A stretch of 64,000 nucleotides of DNA from Montifringilla adamsi. Lineage: Eukaryota > Chordata > Aves > Passeriformes > Passeridae. Under the pieces are notes generated by a model. It was not told the origin of the DNA, made no database searches, and worked only from the letters and a program-made list of their open reading frames with translations. The translations under genes were made by a program, and so were the position numbers. Of the stretch, positions 46,837 to 61,020 are shown piece by piece. The DNA lies in the NCBI GenBank assembly GCA_017590115.1, contig JAGGNK010008337.1, positions 3,037,412 to 3,101,411 of the forward strand. Direction: 5' to 3'. Within the stretch, counting starts at the first letter, position 1. Every line of letters begins with the position of its first letter.

Positions 46837-49800
46837 GACTTTTACTTTCTATCCTTCCTAATTCCAGACACTGTAGAATGAGAAAATACTAAGAGTAACT
46901 TGCAGCAAATATTTTCAAAATTCATTCTTCTGCTGTTTTCTGTCAGTCCTGTAACTCCTTGATGTTAGCTCCAGGTTATCAGCCCTGACCAAAGCATGGC
47001 ATTGCTGAGCATCCCACAGACATCACTCTACCCAGTCAGCTTTCACCTTGCTACAGCCAGAAATTAAGAATATTCTGATTCTTGGGCTATGAGAAATCCA
47101 TGCAAAACCCAGTGTGTTTCCACAGCTGATATGGCTATTTAATAACTGACTATGAATCCCACAGGTGTCCCCTTTTCCCAAGGCAGGCAGGAGCCCTGCG
47201 TTGCTGGGGCGTTAAGTGGTGTGGTATCAGCTTGCAGTATCATCTCTGAGGTGAGATATGAAACACAGGGCTGATCTCTAATCCTATTCATGAATCACAG
47301 GTATATTCTAATAAGTGTTAAGGCTGGCAGGCTGCACTGGATTTAACGTTGACTAAATCAGTTGCAACCCCAAAACCTACATGGCAGTTTCCCTTGTACG
47401 TAGAAATGATCACATCCAGTTCTAAAAATGCTGGAATGTTGCAGTTTGTGGAGGACACTGCCATGGTTGAAATGCTGCATTTCTCTCAAGGTGAGTTTAA
47501 GCCCCCACACTGAACCAGGAGGGACAGGACCATTTTCAAACCTGACCACCTAAGGCAAGCAGCAAGACCAACCCTCTCAAGCCTAGGTCTGAAAATTATG
47601 TTTGTGCTACTAAAAGGGTTATTTTACAGCTTTTTAGTGTGGAAGATACATAAATATTAAACATTTCATGAGACAAAGGTATAGAAGCAGTATTTTGTAA
47701 TTTTAAATACAATCTTTTTTGTCTTTCAGCATCTTTCACTTCTTCCTGTGAATGCCTTTGGTTCTAACGAGATATAACAAATGCAATAAACATGAAGAAA
47801 AAAGAAAATCACAAACAAATGGGTAAAAATCATTTTTACACATAAAAAATGTACAGTAAGTTGATGACTTAGTTGGTTTCCATCAGAAATTCAATGGGTG
47901 CATATGAAAAATCTGATCAGCTGTTTGCATGTAAGAGATATGTGAATCTTGCCTTTACTTGACATTTTCTGATTAGGATTTTAGGTATTATTTCTGATGT
48001 TTTCTCAGATTGACATCCATGGTCTACTTTGATAATGAATACCCCAAGAGAGCACAGAGACAAGGCTGGGTCTCAGAAGCTTGGAGCATTTCAATCAAAG
48101 ATGGTTTGTTAATAATAAAGTAAGAAAAAAAGCCATTTGCTTCTTTTGCAGTGACTGCAGAGCTGACCCTCTCTTGGTCCTGCTAGGCCTGTCTGAGCAA
48201 CAGCAGAGTTCAGTGGTAATTAAAGCAACAGTGTTGTGAAAAAAGTGTGAATTACTTTTACAAGAAGACTTGGATGTTGCTACCGACTGACAAAGCACAG
48301 CAGGAGAACTCTGCTGGATATTAAAGAGCCATGGTAGTCACTATATTGTAAGGTGGCTTTGCAGCACAATGCAAAATTGTGACTTTTCACAAGTTTATAC
48401 CACAGGAACCATTTGAGTTATCGGCTTAAAATTTAGTATGTTTTATAAGGAATATAGCAGACACCATAAAGGTGTCATACCTGGTAAAATCTGGTCCTGT
48501 TTAAATTATGTAGACCCTAAATTCAATTTTTTCCTTTCAATTATGACTTCACTAAGTAATTATTGCAATATTACAGCCTGGAGTGTTGTGCAAAATTACA
48601 GAAAGGGCTATGTACATCTCTCAGCAAATTAGTGCACTGTCAAACAGCCCGAATTTCCATTTTGACATTTTTAAAACTCAAAAGCACAGCACCCCACCTT
48701 TTTGGCATCTCACAGAGAATTATACCAGGTATTATACAGCAGCCCTGTACTGTATAAATATCCTTTTAAGACAACATGGTTGTGTGAGGCAACACAAAGG
48801 ACTAGTTCTGACAAATGCTTCGCTATCTCAATGTTTCTTTATAGTCACTGGGAAAAAAATGCATGTACCAGTAGTTTATTTTCCTGTTCGAATGCAGTGA
48901 GAGCAGGGGACAGATCCTGAAGTTAGTTTTGTGCATATTCAGACCCAGTAAAGACAGCATGAATAAATACAGCCATTGCCATCCTTCCAAGAAAATAAAG
49001 GTTAGAACTCAGCCTGTTAATCCTTAGAATAAAGGGAGGAAATCTTCACCATAATGGGATGGTGCTGTCCCTCAGGGTGTGATAGGATTGGATTCAACAG
49101 TCAGCACAAGGGGCTCTGAATTAGCTTCCAGTACAGTGTCAGGAATTTATAAAACTAGCAATATAAAATTCTCACGGTAAGATTTGCTTAAGAGCTTGAA
49201 ACAGCAAATAGGGATTTTTCTATATATTCACCAGGTACCTGTTCTGAGCACTCTTGGCCTTACTCTGAGCAGTCCAGCTAATTTGCAATTTACACAAAAA
49301 TCACAAAGAGGGCATGTTTACTTGCTTGAACTTTCCGAGTGCGGCTTGGCACTTTTTGTCCCAGTAGACAAAAGTCCAATGGAATGATGATAATCCATAG
49401 TCCCATAAAGAAACACAGTTCTGTATCTGGTGTTATACCAGGGGTAGAAGCCTCGTTGCCCCACAAAAAAAAATTCTTCCTTCCCAAATTTTTGAAAGGC
49501 AGTTGGTATGTGCTCTTTACTATTCTGTGGAATAAGGCAGAGTCTGAGTGGTCCATAGGGAAAATGCTGCACGCACATTCAGCTCTGCAGTCCTGGGAAT
49601 TCCCCAAGAAAAACCAAGAAAACGCAGAAAACAGAGTTGGAGGAAGAGAGACACTAAAAAAATAAAACATTCTCAAGGAATTTGAGGCTACTTCTCCAGT
49701 GTACATTCAAATGACACCTAGACAATGAAAAGCAAAAATATTTCTTAATGTTGCTCTACCCGATTTTTCTGGATTTTTAGGTAGGCAACACGTACTCTTT

Positions 49801-52800
49801 GTTTAACCCTGTCCATGTCTCCCAAATCTTAGGTGGCTCTTAAGACCTGATGCAAGTCCTCTGTGCTAGGAAAAATAGGGAAAGTTTGGTAGAATACAGA
49901 AATGTAGTTAATAAACCTCCATCTAAAAACTCAAATACCCTGTACAGAAAAATAATCAGATCTCCAGCATCAGCATTGTAAACACAAAAACGCCAAAACA
50001 AATGTTCATGAAACAAATCCCTTTAACTACTACTGAATCCTAGGCTGCCCTGTTCTTACCCTTAAATAATTATCAAAATGAAGACATGGAGCAACACTTT
50101 TTGACTAATCCACACTTAGCAAATCCTTTATGTCTGTAAAAATAATACTAAATATTAAAAACCCCTCACTCCCACTAGCATATCATCTTTTCCTTTACTT
50201 TTCATTCAAGGCAACTTGATTTTTGCAATGACCCAGCAAAAGATTTGATGATGTGCTTAATAATAAGAATATAGTTGCTCATTTGCTTAAGTGCTTTGCT
50301 GGGCGAAGGTCAGAGTGCATTGAGCCTTAAGGGATGAAACCTTTCACCCCCCAAACACAATTAAACTTGTAGGAAAAATGGATTAAGCTGGAGCACAGCT
50401 TAGAGCACAGTTTAGGACACCAAGTCAGCCAAACCACTTTTGTTACTGTAACAGTGTGAAAGCCACAGAACCTGCACCTGGAAATAATATCAAGAGACAC
50501 AACTGCTGCCCTTCTACCCTGACCGATGGGCAGTCTCCAAATTACACACTGGAGCCATTATTCCTTGCTCATGTTGTTGAGAAGGATGGGTTGTGTAACT
50601 AAGGAAGGGGTTGGTGTGGTGGTTTATTCCCAGCCACAGTCACATGGATGGGTTAGGGCACCAGGGGCTTGAAATCTTCGTACTGTCAAAGAAATCTGTG
50701 TGTTTACTGATTCTGAGGGAAATTGCTTGTGCTCAATACCTGCTAGGAACAACCCATGGAGGAAAGGTTCCCTGGATACAGGAATGGCCTGTGGAGGAAT
50801 GGTTCTTTGTGAGACACCCTGTGTGTGAGCAAGAGCTCCCCACCAAAGTCACACTGCCAGCCACTTGGAAGCCCAGGACTGCAGAACCCAACCAGGGAGC
50901 AAAGGTAGTGACAAAGCCTTGGCTGCTTTTGATCACCTTTTAGATCCTTCCCTCACAAAGTGAGGCAAAATAGAACACAAATGCATGTGACCTGTCAGTC
51001 TTCAGTCCTCTTTGTCAAAGGGAAGCAATGCCAACACAATGAAGTGACAGCCCCTGCTAAATACACTGGAATAAAACCAGGCTGTTGCAGCCTCATTCCA
51101 GTCACATTCTCCAGCAGTGGGTTTATCACTCTGCAGTACTGCTCGGCTGAGCCGTTGTTCTTTGCCTGCTTTTTGATCAATTTTACGGTTAACCTGAGCT
51201 TCTCTGATCAATCAGATCTTTAGATATTCATAAGCCCAACCTTAGGAGGAGTCAGAAACTTAATTTAATTATTATCCAACAGGCCCATATGAAAGTGGGC
51301 ATATAAAAGCCAGCATTCATAGTAGTCAACAGTTTTCTTCAGAGAAGGGTATTGATACTGCATGACCTTTACAGAACAGAGAAGCAGCAGAAATACCTCT
51401 GACTGCTGTTTATGTGTAGACACACATGGATCCTGAGGTGTTACCAGGCAGTTCATATACCTCTTAAAGAGCTTTCTCTGCACTTAACAATTCTGATTTA
51501 TCCTCAAGTAGGGAACAAACATTCTTTAATATTTTTTCCCCCATTTCAAAAAGAATTTATGATAGTGTCCCCTTGTCTCTGAGCACCATAACATTAATGC
51601 TAAAAACATCAGGTTTTTAGCAAAGAGCTCTGGCAGAGGTTAATCGTGAACTCAAACAATTGCACACTCAGATTCAAAGCACAGCATTGAAACCTCTTTC
51701 TACACAAGCACAAGACGACCCATACAAAAGCAATTTTTTTTCCTAAGAAGCATGTGGAAATGGGCACTCCTAACATTGAAATCAACTCCATAATTCAGGC
51801 AGAAAAGGCTTTCCAAAATAAAATTACTTTACCTTGTAATTCCTTCCAAGGGCAGAGGTATACAGAACCAATCCTGGCAAGTTCTGAATATCTCTCAAGC
51901 AGTACTAACTATCTCATGTTACTTTTAAGTTCAGTTGCCTTTCCCAATCCATCAGCATCAGCCCCAGAAGTAGAAGATGGAGGGGAGACAGGAAAGAAGA
52001 AACAACAGAGAAGGAAAAAGTCAAACCAATGCGTTTTGGGTACAATGCCCATGGACTGAGAGCCCACAGCTGTCCCACAGCCTGGATTCCCTTATCACAG
52101 GTAGCTCTGAATGACACAGGGACAAACTGCCATGGAGAATATTAAACCTTTGCCTTTTTTCCTCAAAAGAGTGAGCAGACACAAGGGTGAAGTATGATCA
52201 TGTGACTGAGAAAGCAATTTGTTAAAATGACACAGCAGATTAGGAATACATGACCACCGGGGTCTTTCCCCCTCCCAACAACATGTACAAAAGTATGTTC
52301 CTAACACACAATTTTTAAATAGACATGCTGAGAACACGGGGGCTCTGGGTGGCATTCCATCACTGCTGCTGCACCTTTTAATTAGTGTGTAATGAACACA
52401 CTTATCACCGACACCACATCTTTTATCATGTTAAACTATTGAGAGTTCTGCTCTAACCATCAAAGACACAAAATAGCTGCAGCAAACTGATCCCTCAGCA
52501 AAGTCAGCCAGGTAAAACCTGTGGCCATTTTACGTGCAATATTCCCCTCTAGTGCAAATATTGATGGCTTCTCTGCTTGGGGGTCTAACACAGAAAAAAA
52601 ACCCCAAAGATGAACACCTAAAAAAGCAAAAAAAAAAACCAAAAAAAACCAAGCAGATGTCCATTTCAGCATCAGATAATTCTGGTGGTTTTTTCTAAAA
52701 TGAGCTTTACCTCAACAATGACTTTATGAGCTAACAGTAGGACTCACAGAAAGCCTGTATTTCCCCATGAAGGGATCATACCTTTCTAACACATTACAGA

Positions 52801-55800
52801 TAAAACAGTTCAATTCTCACCGTATTCAACTCAAAATATTACACTATAAAAAGTACACTTTATTTTAAAAAGTACCTATGGATTCTTATAAAATAAAGGT
52901 ACAAGCATTTAAGTAAATTACAGTCTTCTGCTGCTCACAAATTGCAAGATGTGCAAGCAGATTCAGGTGAGTTTAAAAGAGCACACCTAACTTATTTTTA
53001 TCATGTCATGTGTCAGCCTAACAGGATGATTTTAACAATTAGACCCTGATGTAAATTAACACCTATAATAGTTGTGTTTCCAACCTGATTTTGAAGTGGG
53101 GTTAAGGTAGAACAGACCTTGTGTATGCAGGATTTCACCTTTCTGCCAGCAGATAAGAGAGAGTGTTCTCTGACAAGGGGACACAGAGGCACAAAATGGG
53201 AGTTTCTGTCAGAGGCAGAGTGCCTGGGCCTGCAAGAGAGCAGCAGAATCCTGAGTGATCCACAATCACAGGAGTTCTATCATTTCCTGCAGAGACACTG
53301 CTGCTGGTCTCACCACTTGGCTGCCCTCAGCTTATCACCTCATTTGCCTGCTTTGGCCATTTGGTGAGATAAAGAATGAGGAACAAAGGTGGCAAAATAT
53401 GGGGGCACCAAGGAAATAAAAATTAAATGAAGTTAAGTGAGGTTAAACTAACAGAAGTAAATGTATGGCATGGTCTACACTGCTGTCCTGCTTTGTGTGC
53501 AACACTCTGGTTCTGACAGACTATCCCAAGGCACTTGGATGTGCAGAGCTGTGCTTTCCCCCAAAGAAAACAACTTCTGTGTCCTAGCTCGGAACAGGAG
53601 TCCTGAGCAACATCAGTGGGTGAAACCTCTGAGTGTGGATATGCACGAGCTACACCCACGCAGACGGAGAACACACACAAATTAATATTAATATTATCTA
53701 TTAGGATAGCCATCAAATTATAATGCAAAATGAAGACTACTCCTCTACCACTTCAGACAGACAGTTCATTTACTGAGAGAGGTTCTTAGCATGAAAACAA
53801 GAGCAGAGAACAGCAGCTCCCCTCCTGAGGGACATGAGCAAGGGTGATTCCATGCAGAGCAGGGGCTTTACCCCTAGCTCCTGAAATCCTGTCCGGGCCA
53901 ATGGAGCTGCTCAGCCTCCAGGGCAGGGCACATTACTGAGCAAGCAGCACAAGTGTTCAGGGAGAGCTGTGCTTTTAAAGTGGTTCTTTTGTCCTGTCTG
54001 CAAGATGAATGCAGCTTGCAGAAACTAAGTTTCTTTAGCCCAGTTTGTACGGGTATGAAGGCTGGCAATATCTGCAGCCAGGCTGTGCAAGGTACAGCTC
54101 TTGAAGGTACCTCATATACTGGTGTAAGTGGTAAGTAAAAGCAGAAGAAAATGATGACATTCTTCAAGAAACAGCTTTAGGTCCTTGAAAATGATTATTT
54201 CGGTTTGCCTGCAACTGTAAAAATGAGTTTCAGATAATAGCTTTTCTTTTATATAGTAAATGATAAATGAGCATTTAAACATTGACTCATCCACCAACGA
54301 AGATATAAAGAACATAAAAAGTCACTGTGCTAACAGGGAGTTTGAGAACTAAAGTCACCTGATTTTTCAACCTGGTGATTACACCATAAGGATGTTCATT
54401 TGTCTTTACTTCCACACCAGTGTTCCAGAAAGTATATATATATTTCCACCAAAGACAATCAACCCTTTTAGCTTTGGCCATTTATATTTCTAAGCTAACC
54501 CCCACAAGAGCCTTCTGTTCCAAGTTCATGGGTCTTTTATGACCATAAAGACAATCACTGCAATATTCTCACCTCAGGACATCTAGAGAGAGCAAAAATA
54601 CTAAAAAACCCCTCTACCAGTGTTCCCCCTCACTCAGTACAAGATTAAATACCCTGAAAAAAAAATCCAGTGAAAGTCTTAGCCATTTTGATTACCAATA
54701 GCAGTTCACACAATCGACCCTGCCTTTGGTGTACATGTGACAGGAATGAGAGGGAAAATCATTACATCAGACCCTATTTGCAAAAGGGAGGACGGGACTC
54801 CAAGCCAAAATATTAAGAGTATGAGAAGGGAGTTTTATGTTTATTAACATGCAAGTTTTCATTTTTCCTAGAAAATACCTCTCCAAAGCTTTATAAAGCA
54901 TACTAAGGTGAGAGGAGTCCAACCACAGAGAGTTCACTACATCATAACTATCATTTAACACATGGCTTGAATTTTAACATTTCAGAAGCCAATCTGTGAT
55001 CACAGTGAGTCACTGGTATAATTCCTTGTCAAGGTTTCATTTCCATTGTCTCCTGCATCATGAAAGGAAACCACAAGCAGTAACATTTTATTGTGCTCCA
55101 TGCACACACATCTTACATAAGGTTTTTGGAGGCTTTGGTCTGGATTGGTTTGTTTGCAATCAAAAGGAAAATCACTCAGTGCAACAGTACAACCTGCACT
55201 TTACATCTTCTGTTCCTAACCTTTCCCACTACCCTACTGTAGATATGCTTGCCCAAAGTATATGCAGCTCTTGGAAAACAAGTCAACATCTCTTCTAATT
55301 TTAGCAAATACATATTTTCAAATAAAAGCACACTTTTTATGTTCTGTTCATCAACTCTTCGTCTGTTTTCCTGAGTGGATTCCTCCTACCCAGATGCTTG
55401 GCAGACAGACAATATTGCTGTAAGTTTTGGAAGTGCCCTGCACATCACAAACACTATCATAACAAAAATAAACAAATTAAACTATGCAGACATTTAAAAG
55501 TAGAAATTAGATTATGAAAACACTTATGGATCTCTTCACTGGAATCTTTCAAAAGAATCTGTCAGTAAGGAAGTAATTAAGTTTTCTGGTTCAGGAGTGT
55601 GATTTTCCCCCTTTCTGTTGACTGATGAATGAAGGATATTGAGTTCATGAATTTGGTGAGACTTGCTTTCTAGCATTCAAAACCTTTGGAAAAGAGGTGG
55701 CTGCAGCTCTGTGTGAAAGCCACCATGTCCTATAAAAGGCTTCCCGTGATCTGAACACTGAAATAAAAACTGACCAAAGATGCCAGAGTGCGTGAAGACT

Positions 55801-58800
55801 TACTGAGGTTTCCAATCTCTGGCATCCCAGAGAGCAATTCCTTAATCACAGTAAAACTAAAAATGAGAGATAGAGTAAGGATGAGAGAGGGTAAACCCAC
55901 AGTTCAAAGTGGAATGTGCTTTTTAACATCCACACAGACTTTGTCCCTGCAGCTGAAGAAGTAAGGCGTGTTTGACAGCAATACAAAGTTCCAGCTCAGC
56001 TTGTCAAACACCTTCTGTTCCAGGACGTGATTTTAAAGGTTCTCATAACTCTAATTTGGAGCAAAATATCCTCAGAACTATGTCTGGTACAGTTTAAGCA
56101 AAAACTTGTTTCTCAAGTGATGTTTAAAAGAAAACACTGATATTACAAATAAAATAAAAGAACCTCCCCAAACCCCATCTGCCTTTCACTCCCCAAAGAG
56201 CTACAGCAAAGGGAGAGCTGGGACTGAGCACTGGCAAAGAGCCATGGAATTCCTGTCAACTGCATCCCTGCCTCACCAACCTTAAGGGTGGCTTTTCTTG
56301 CCTTCAGAGCTCTCAACTTTGCACCCTTAGTGCTCCTCCAACATGAGGCTTAAGTGTAATATCCCACCTGCACGTGGGAATGAACAGCCACCATCCCACC
56401 AGGTTTCCAGCCCCAGTCACTCCCACTTTCAAAGACACACCCTAAGGACTGCCATACATAATTCAGGTTTTGGATCACAGTAACCCCTCTGAAACTTCCT
56501 GTCTTGGCTGTCAAAGAAATTGACCTTTCTCAGTTTAAAGGTGCTTTCTCATAGGAATCCTCGCGAAACTTAAAGGCTTTTAACATCCATCCAAGAAAAA
56601 CAATATCTGAAAGTATTTTGGACTCCGCTCCTGGACTTCAGCAGATATTCATTTGGGCTTAGTAATCCTGGGGCTACCCAAGGTCTTCAATCACTATGTC
56701 CAAAAAATAAAAATGTACCACATCTTCTCCACAGAAATTCAATAAAATACATACAGTTAATAAACAGTTCAACAAGTAATAGCCTTTAAGAATTCCTTGA
56801 CACGAAACCCTTCATTTCAAGCCCTTTAAGAGAGACAGCCTCCACACACCATCTGAGCCACCAGACCGTTTCACTGAGGTTCAGTGTTGGATGTAATTAT
56901 ACCTGAAACCTCCCCTTCCAAAATGCTGAGCTTTGGGAACTTCTGCTGACTTTGAAAACAAGGCCTAACTGTACAAATAAATGCATCCAAGTCTCTTATT
57001 GCTCCCTTTCCACAGCACAACAGCTATGTGGTTGTATTATACATCTTACCCCAGGCATTACTGAGGAACCACTATTAATAACAATAAATCGCTATCAACA
57101 ATTATAAATAAATAAATTTCAGTAATACTGTGCATAAGACACCTAAATTTTACAAAACCTAACCTGTTTTTTTTTTGTTTGGGGAAGTATGGGGAGAGGA
57201 AGTGCCTCCATTGAAAGGAGGTTGGAGATACTCAGGCATACAGTTGTGCCTGCAGTGTAACCTCAGCTTTCCTTCTCTAGACATACAGAGCAATTTCCAA
57301 CTGATCACGCAAATTCCATTCCACACAACTAAAAAGGCTGCATTTTAAAAATTTCCTCTTTATCTCCACAAACAGCTTTCTACCAGTTACAAGTTCAGAG
57401 AGACTTAGATCTTGCTTCATTTGCCACTTAGGAGGCTTTAAAAAGCCCAGCAAGACAAAGCCCAACAGATAAACAGAGCCTTACCACACAATAGAACAGA
57501 AGTCCTTGGGATCTGGTGTTCTTGTGTCTCTGCTGAAGCACAAGAAGGTTTCCAGGCACTCCTCCGAGTTCAGCAAATATCTACGGGTATATCTTGTGTA
57601 ATAACATAATGGTCTGGGCTGTATCAAAACTGCTCCTCAGCAAACCCTTCCTGCTAATGTCACTTTTGAAATAAATTTTTGTAACACTTATTTTGGATAT
57701 TCTCAGGTTCATAAAGCAAACATAGGATTATTTGTCCTTTATTTATCACAGATCCTTTCCTAGTACATAAGCTAAAAAGAACGACAGGATGAAGCCAGGA
57801 GACTGTGACAGCTTTCAGCTGAAGGTCTCAAACACAGACTACCTTTTTAGAGCTTTTTTCCTGAATAAATTTGATATAGCCAAACCACTTAAACTGCTGG
57901 GTCAGGTCCATTCCTGGAAGAAGCATGTTTCTACAAAAGGAAGTATAATTTGGTCACAGAACATCAATACTAAAACCCACTGCCTGGGTGAAAAGCTGGA
58001 TGTGCAAAGTCAATGGCACAAGTTTGGCTTCTGAGGGAAGCCACCCCTGGTTCCCTCAGGTGCCACTGAGCTTTGGGCACTCTGAGGGGTGAGGAAATGG
58101 AAACACTTTGTCTTTCCCTGTACTACACTGAGGGACAAAAAGACTATTCCTCTAAAAGCCTGATAAGTAATACTACTAAAAAAAAAAAAAAAAAAAGACA
58201 CATACTGTGTTGACATAGCAGCTGCAGGTACAAAGCTGGGTTTCCACTGAAAATAAAAAATTTGTCTAGTCAGGTTTTGTTTTTAATGGTTTTCCATTTC
58301 CTGAAAACAATTTAAGCCAACCATAATGGCTAAAACTTTCAGCAGTCCAGGAGTGAGTACTAACCATGCTTAATTCCCATAAAGTGGCCACCAGTGCAAT
58401 TCAAGTGTAAATTTTCAGGGAAGATTCTTAGAAGTGGGTCTTGGCTTCAAAGGCATCTTCGTGCAAAACGCTCCCCATAAATTTCACTGAATTCAAGTTG
58501 AAAGACCATGATCTGCAAAAATGCTCTGTATTTTCAGGAGAAACTTGCAAAGCATTAAACATCCATTACCTACAGCACAGACACTAAAGCGAGATCTAGC
58601 AGCATTCAGCTGCTTCCTCTGCTGGGATGCAGGATGGAATCCCTGTGCTTGAGTGGGGATGTACAGAGGAAGTTCTCCCTTCCAAACTCACAAGGAGAAT
58701 GCAGTCCTGGAGAGCGACTGCAACAGGAGCAGTTTCTAAGATACAGAAAGGTTTAAACATCTCCTGTACCGTGCTTTAGGACATCTGCCTGCCATCTCAA

Positions 58801-59869
58801 ACTAAAAACAAAAACCAGGTTGTGCACTCTTACGTCTTTATTAGAGAGACCTTCTCCTTGCATGAGGCAACACACCAGGTTTAACCACTGAACTCAACGA
58901 GTGTAAAACCCAATTACTTCTTTAAGTTACTAAATTCAAATATCAATTTCAGCATGGTAATTGTGCTTGAATTGCAGTACTGTAGTGACTAAAGTGTATT
59001 TTAACAACTTTTTAGCAACTCCTGTAACATCATAAGTCTTGTTACAATGACATCCTTGTACAGGTGTGGACAGGATCACTCTCGAGGATGGATTAATTTA
59101 TACAAAAAGCATGGATAAAATAACAGAAAAAGTTACCCTGAAAGCCTCTGTTCATCTCCAAGAAGGGAAGAGGACAGAAAGCAAAGGTACAGGGAAGAAA
59201 TAAGCAGAAGGTGCAGGAGGAGGAAAGATACCACAATAAAGGTGCAAAAATTCACTTGAACTGCGTTTAGATTACCAAAACAACCATGGAAAATATACAA
59301 ACGTTTGTCACTTTCCTTACACTTCCATGTAAATTCCTCTCTCCTTGCATGTGCTCATTCTTCCATCTGCTTTGTCTTTCCTATTCTCTGTCCGTCTCCA
59401 ATCCTGCTGCTCTTCTCACACAGACTTCACTTAAAGTAGGTCTGAGTAACACCCAGACAGGCACAAAGTCTGAATGTGCAGGAATTTATAATATTTTACC
59501 TCTTTTTTGCTTTGTTTCAGTTCTTTTACTCCCATTTCACAAAAATTTACGTACGTTTCCATTCACGTAACTCTGAAAACTCAGGTTTTCTCTTCTGATT
59601 TTAAATGAAAAGATCATATATTTTAGTGGTTTATTCTCCTATGTGATTGTTGCCCATTCCAGAAACTGCAGCTATTTGCAGCTGTAACTTTTCCTTCCCT
59701 ACAGTTGCTTAACTTCAATGACAATTTTAGTTTAAAATTCATTTACATGACTAAATAAATTGGAATATTAAAAATAGAACTATAGAGTGACAAAAGCAAT
59801 GTAGATATTTTAGATATAACACAAAGTTTTTTAATTAAAACACAGAATCTTCAATTTGCTCCTAAATAA
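46837..59869. other. Unique non-coding DNA, no gene seen
   Basis: Thirteen kilobases with only short unrelated frames (maximum 138 codons at 49290-49706 minus, overlapped by a plus-strand frame). There are A-rich low-complexity patches at 52,595-52,650, a short TA run at about 54,434-54,443, an A19 run at 58178-58196 and a purine-rich patch at about 59,160-59,236. No CR1 or SINE copy could be recognised, nor any exon. This is the plainest part of the window. Confidence 0.55.
58178..58196 (+). repeat. Poly-A tract, 19 nt
   Basis: An uninterrupted A run with no recognisable retrocopy. Confidence 0.95.
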
Positions 59870-60060
59870 AACAGTAACCTTCACTTGATTGATTCTACGA
59901 GTGTTGCTGATATATCTTGTTATAGCAGCATGAATCACATATTAATTAACAATTTGAGTAATTAAAATGTTTTTATTCTTTAAAGATATTAGAGATGGAG
60001 CGAAATATCTATCACACACGTGCAAAATTTATGGTATCCAGCAATGAAAGAAATTTAAAA
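59870..60060. promoter_or_regulatory. Candidate conserved non-coding element
   Basis: AT-rich unique sequence with CATATTAATTAACAATTTGA, GAGTAATTAAAATG and a CACGTG at 60017-60022, free of tandem repeats. Enhancer-like in texture only. Confidence 0.28.
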
Positions 60061-60479
60061 CAGGAAATTTAGTCTGGCTGGCAACTATATACAAGGTGTG
60101 AGTGTTTTAGCTTACTTGTTCTATAATGGCATGTACAAACTGAGTTGATCTAAGCTAAATCTGCTGTTCATGAGGATATTTCTGATGTAATTCTTACAAG
60201 TAAAGGTAAATGAAGCTTTTACATGTTTACAGGCAATCGACCAGTGTTTACAGCTTCTGTCAAGCACCCAAAGCAATTATCTGTGTGCAGAACTTACCTG
60301 TCCAGCCCTGCTTTCCTGTCTCAGAGCAATTAAGCGAATTGGAATACAGCAATCCACCCGTGAGTTTTCCTCACACACATCGTGGTCAAAACCCTGCTTG
60401 CTCATGCCAGCAACACCAGGGAACACACACAGTCACTACAGCCACTAAAACCAAACTAATTTTATAATTTATACAGAGT
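60061..60479. other. Unique non-coding DNA, no gene seen
   Basis: Only an 85-codon unrecognised frame (60210-60467). Confidence 0.6.
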
Positions 60480-61020
60480 GAGTGCCCTCAGAGTGTGCCT
60501 TCCCCGGGACACTGTTCCCAGCATGGGCTCCCCTCAGGAGCTGCCGCCATCTTCCACAGCCTTCCCTGCCTCCCTCGCCAGGCTTCTCCTCCTCCCCTGG
60601 GGACCCTGGCTCTTTCCAGCCTCATCCCCTAAACGTTTTTTCCTCACCTCTACAGTTCGGCCCATCTGCCCAGGACAGAATTCCATGTTTTCCCACACAC
60701 TGGCTTCCAGGAATCCCGGGTTCCACCTGCGCCGACAACTCGGTGCCCTGCGCTGCCTCCTCACCTTGACCTTCATCGCTTATTTAACCTGTTGTTCCCT
60801 CTAGTTTTCCTGAAATTTCTTTTTTATTCATTTTCTGTCGTTTTTATTTTTACCCTCCTTCTCAGAAGCTGCCTTGTGCCTGTGGGTGCCAGCAGGGCCG
60901 TGAGGGGCTGCTCCCACTGGTTCCGGCCGGCCTGGCCCGGGCTCTGCCTCGCCTCAGGGCTGGAGAACAGACAAAATGTCACCCAGCAGGGAAGTGTGAG
61001 GGGAAACGTGAGGAGACAGC
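60480..61020. other. GC- and CpG-richer block
   Basis: By eye this is the most GC-rich part of the window, with some twenty CpGs, for example CCCCGGGAC, GCTGCCGCCATC, TCCCGGGTTCC, TGCGCCGACAACTCGG, TTCCGGCCGGCCTGGCCCGG. It is open in two overlapping plus frames (108 and 95 codons) and in minus frames, as GC-rich DNA often is, with no recognisable protein. It could be a weak CpG island, an alternative promoter or a non-coding RNA exon. A smaller CpG group lies at 61,560-61,740. Nothing in the sequence fixes a start site. Confidence 0.35.
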
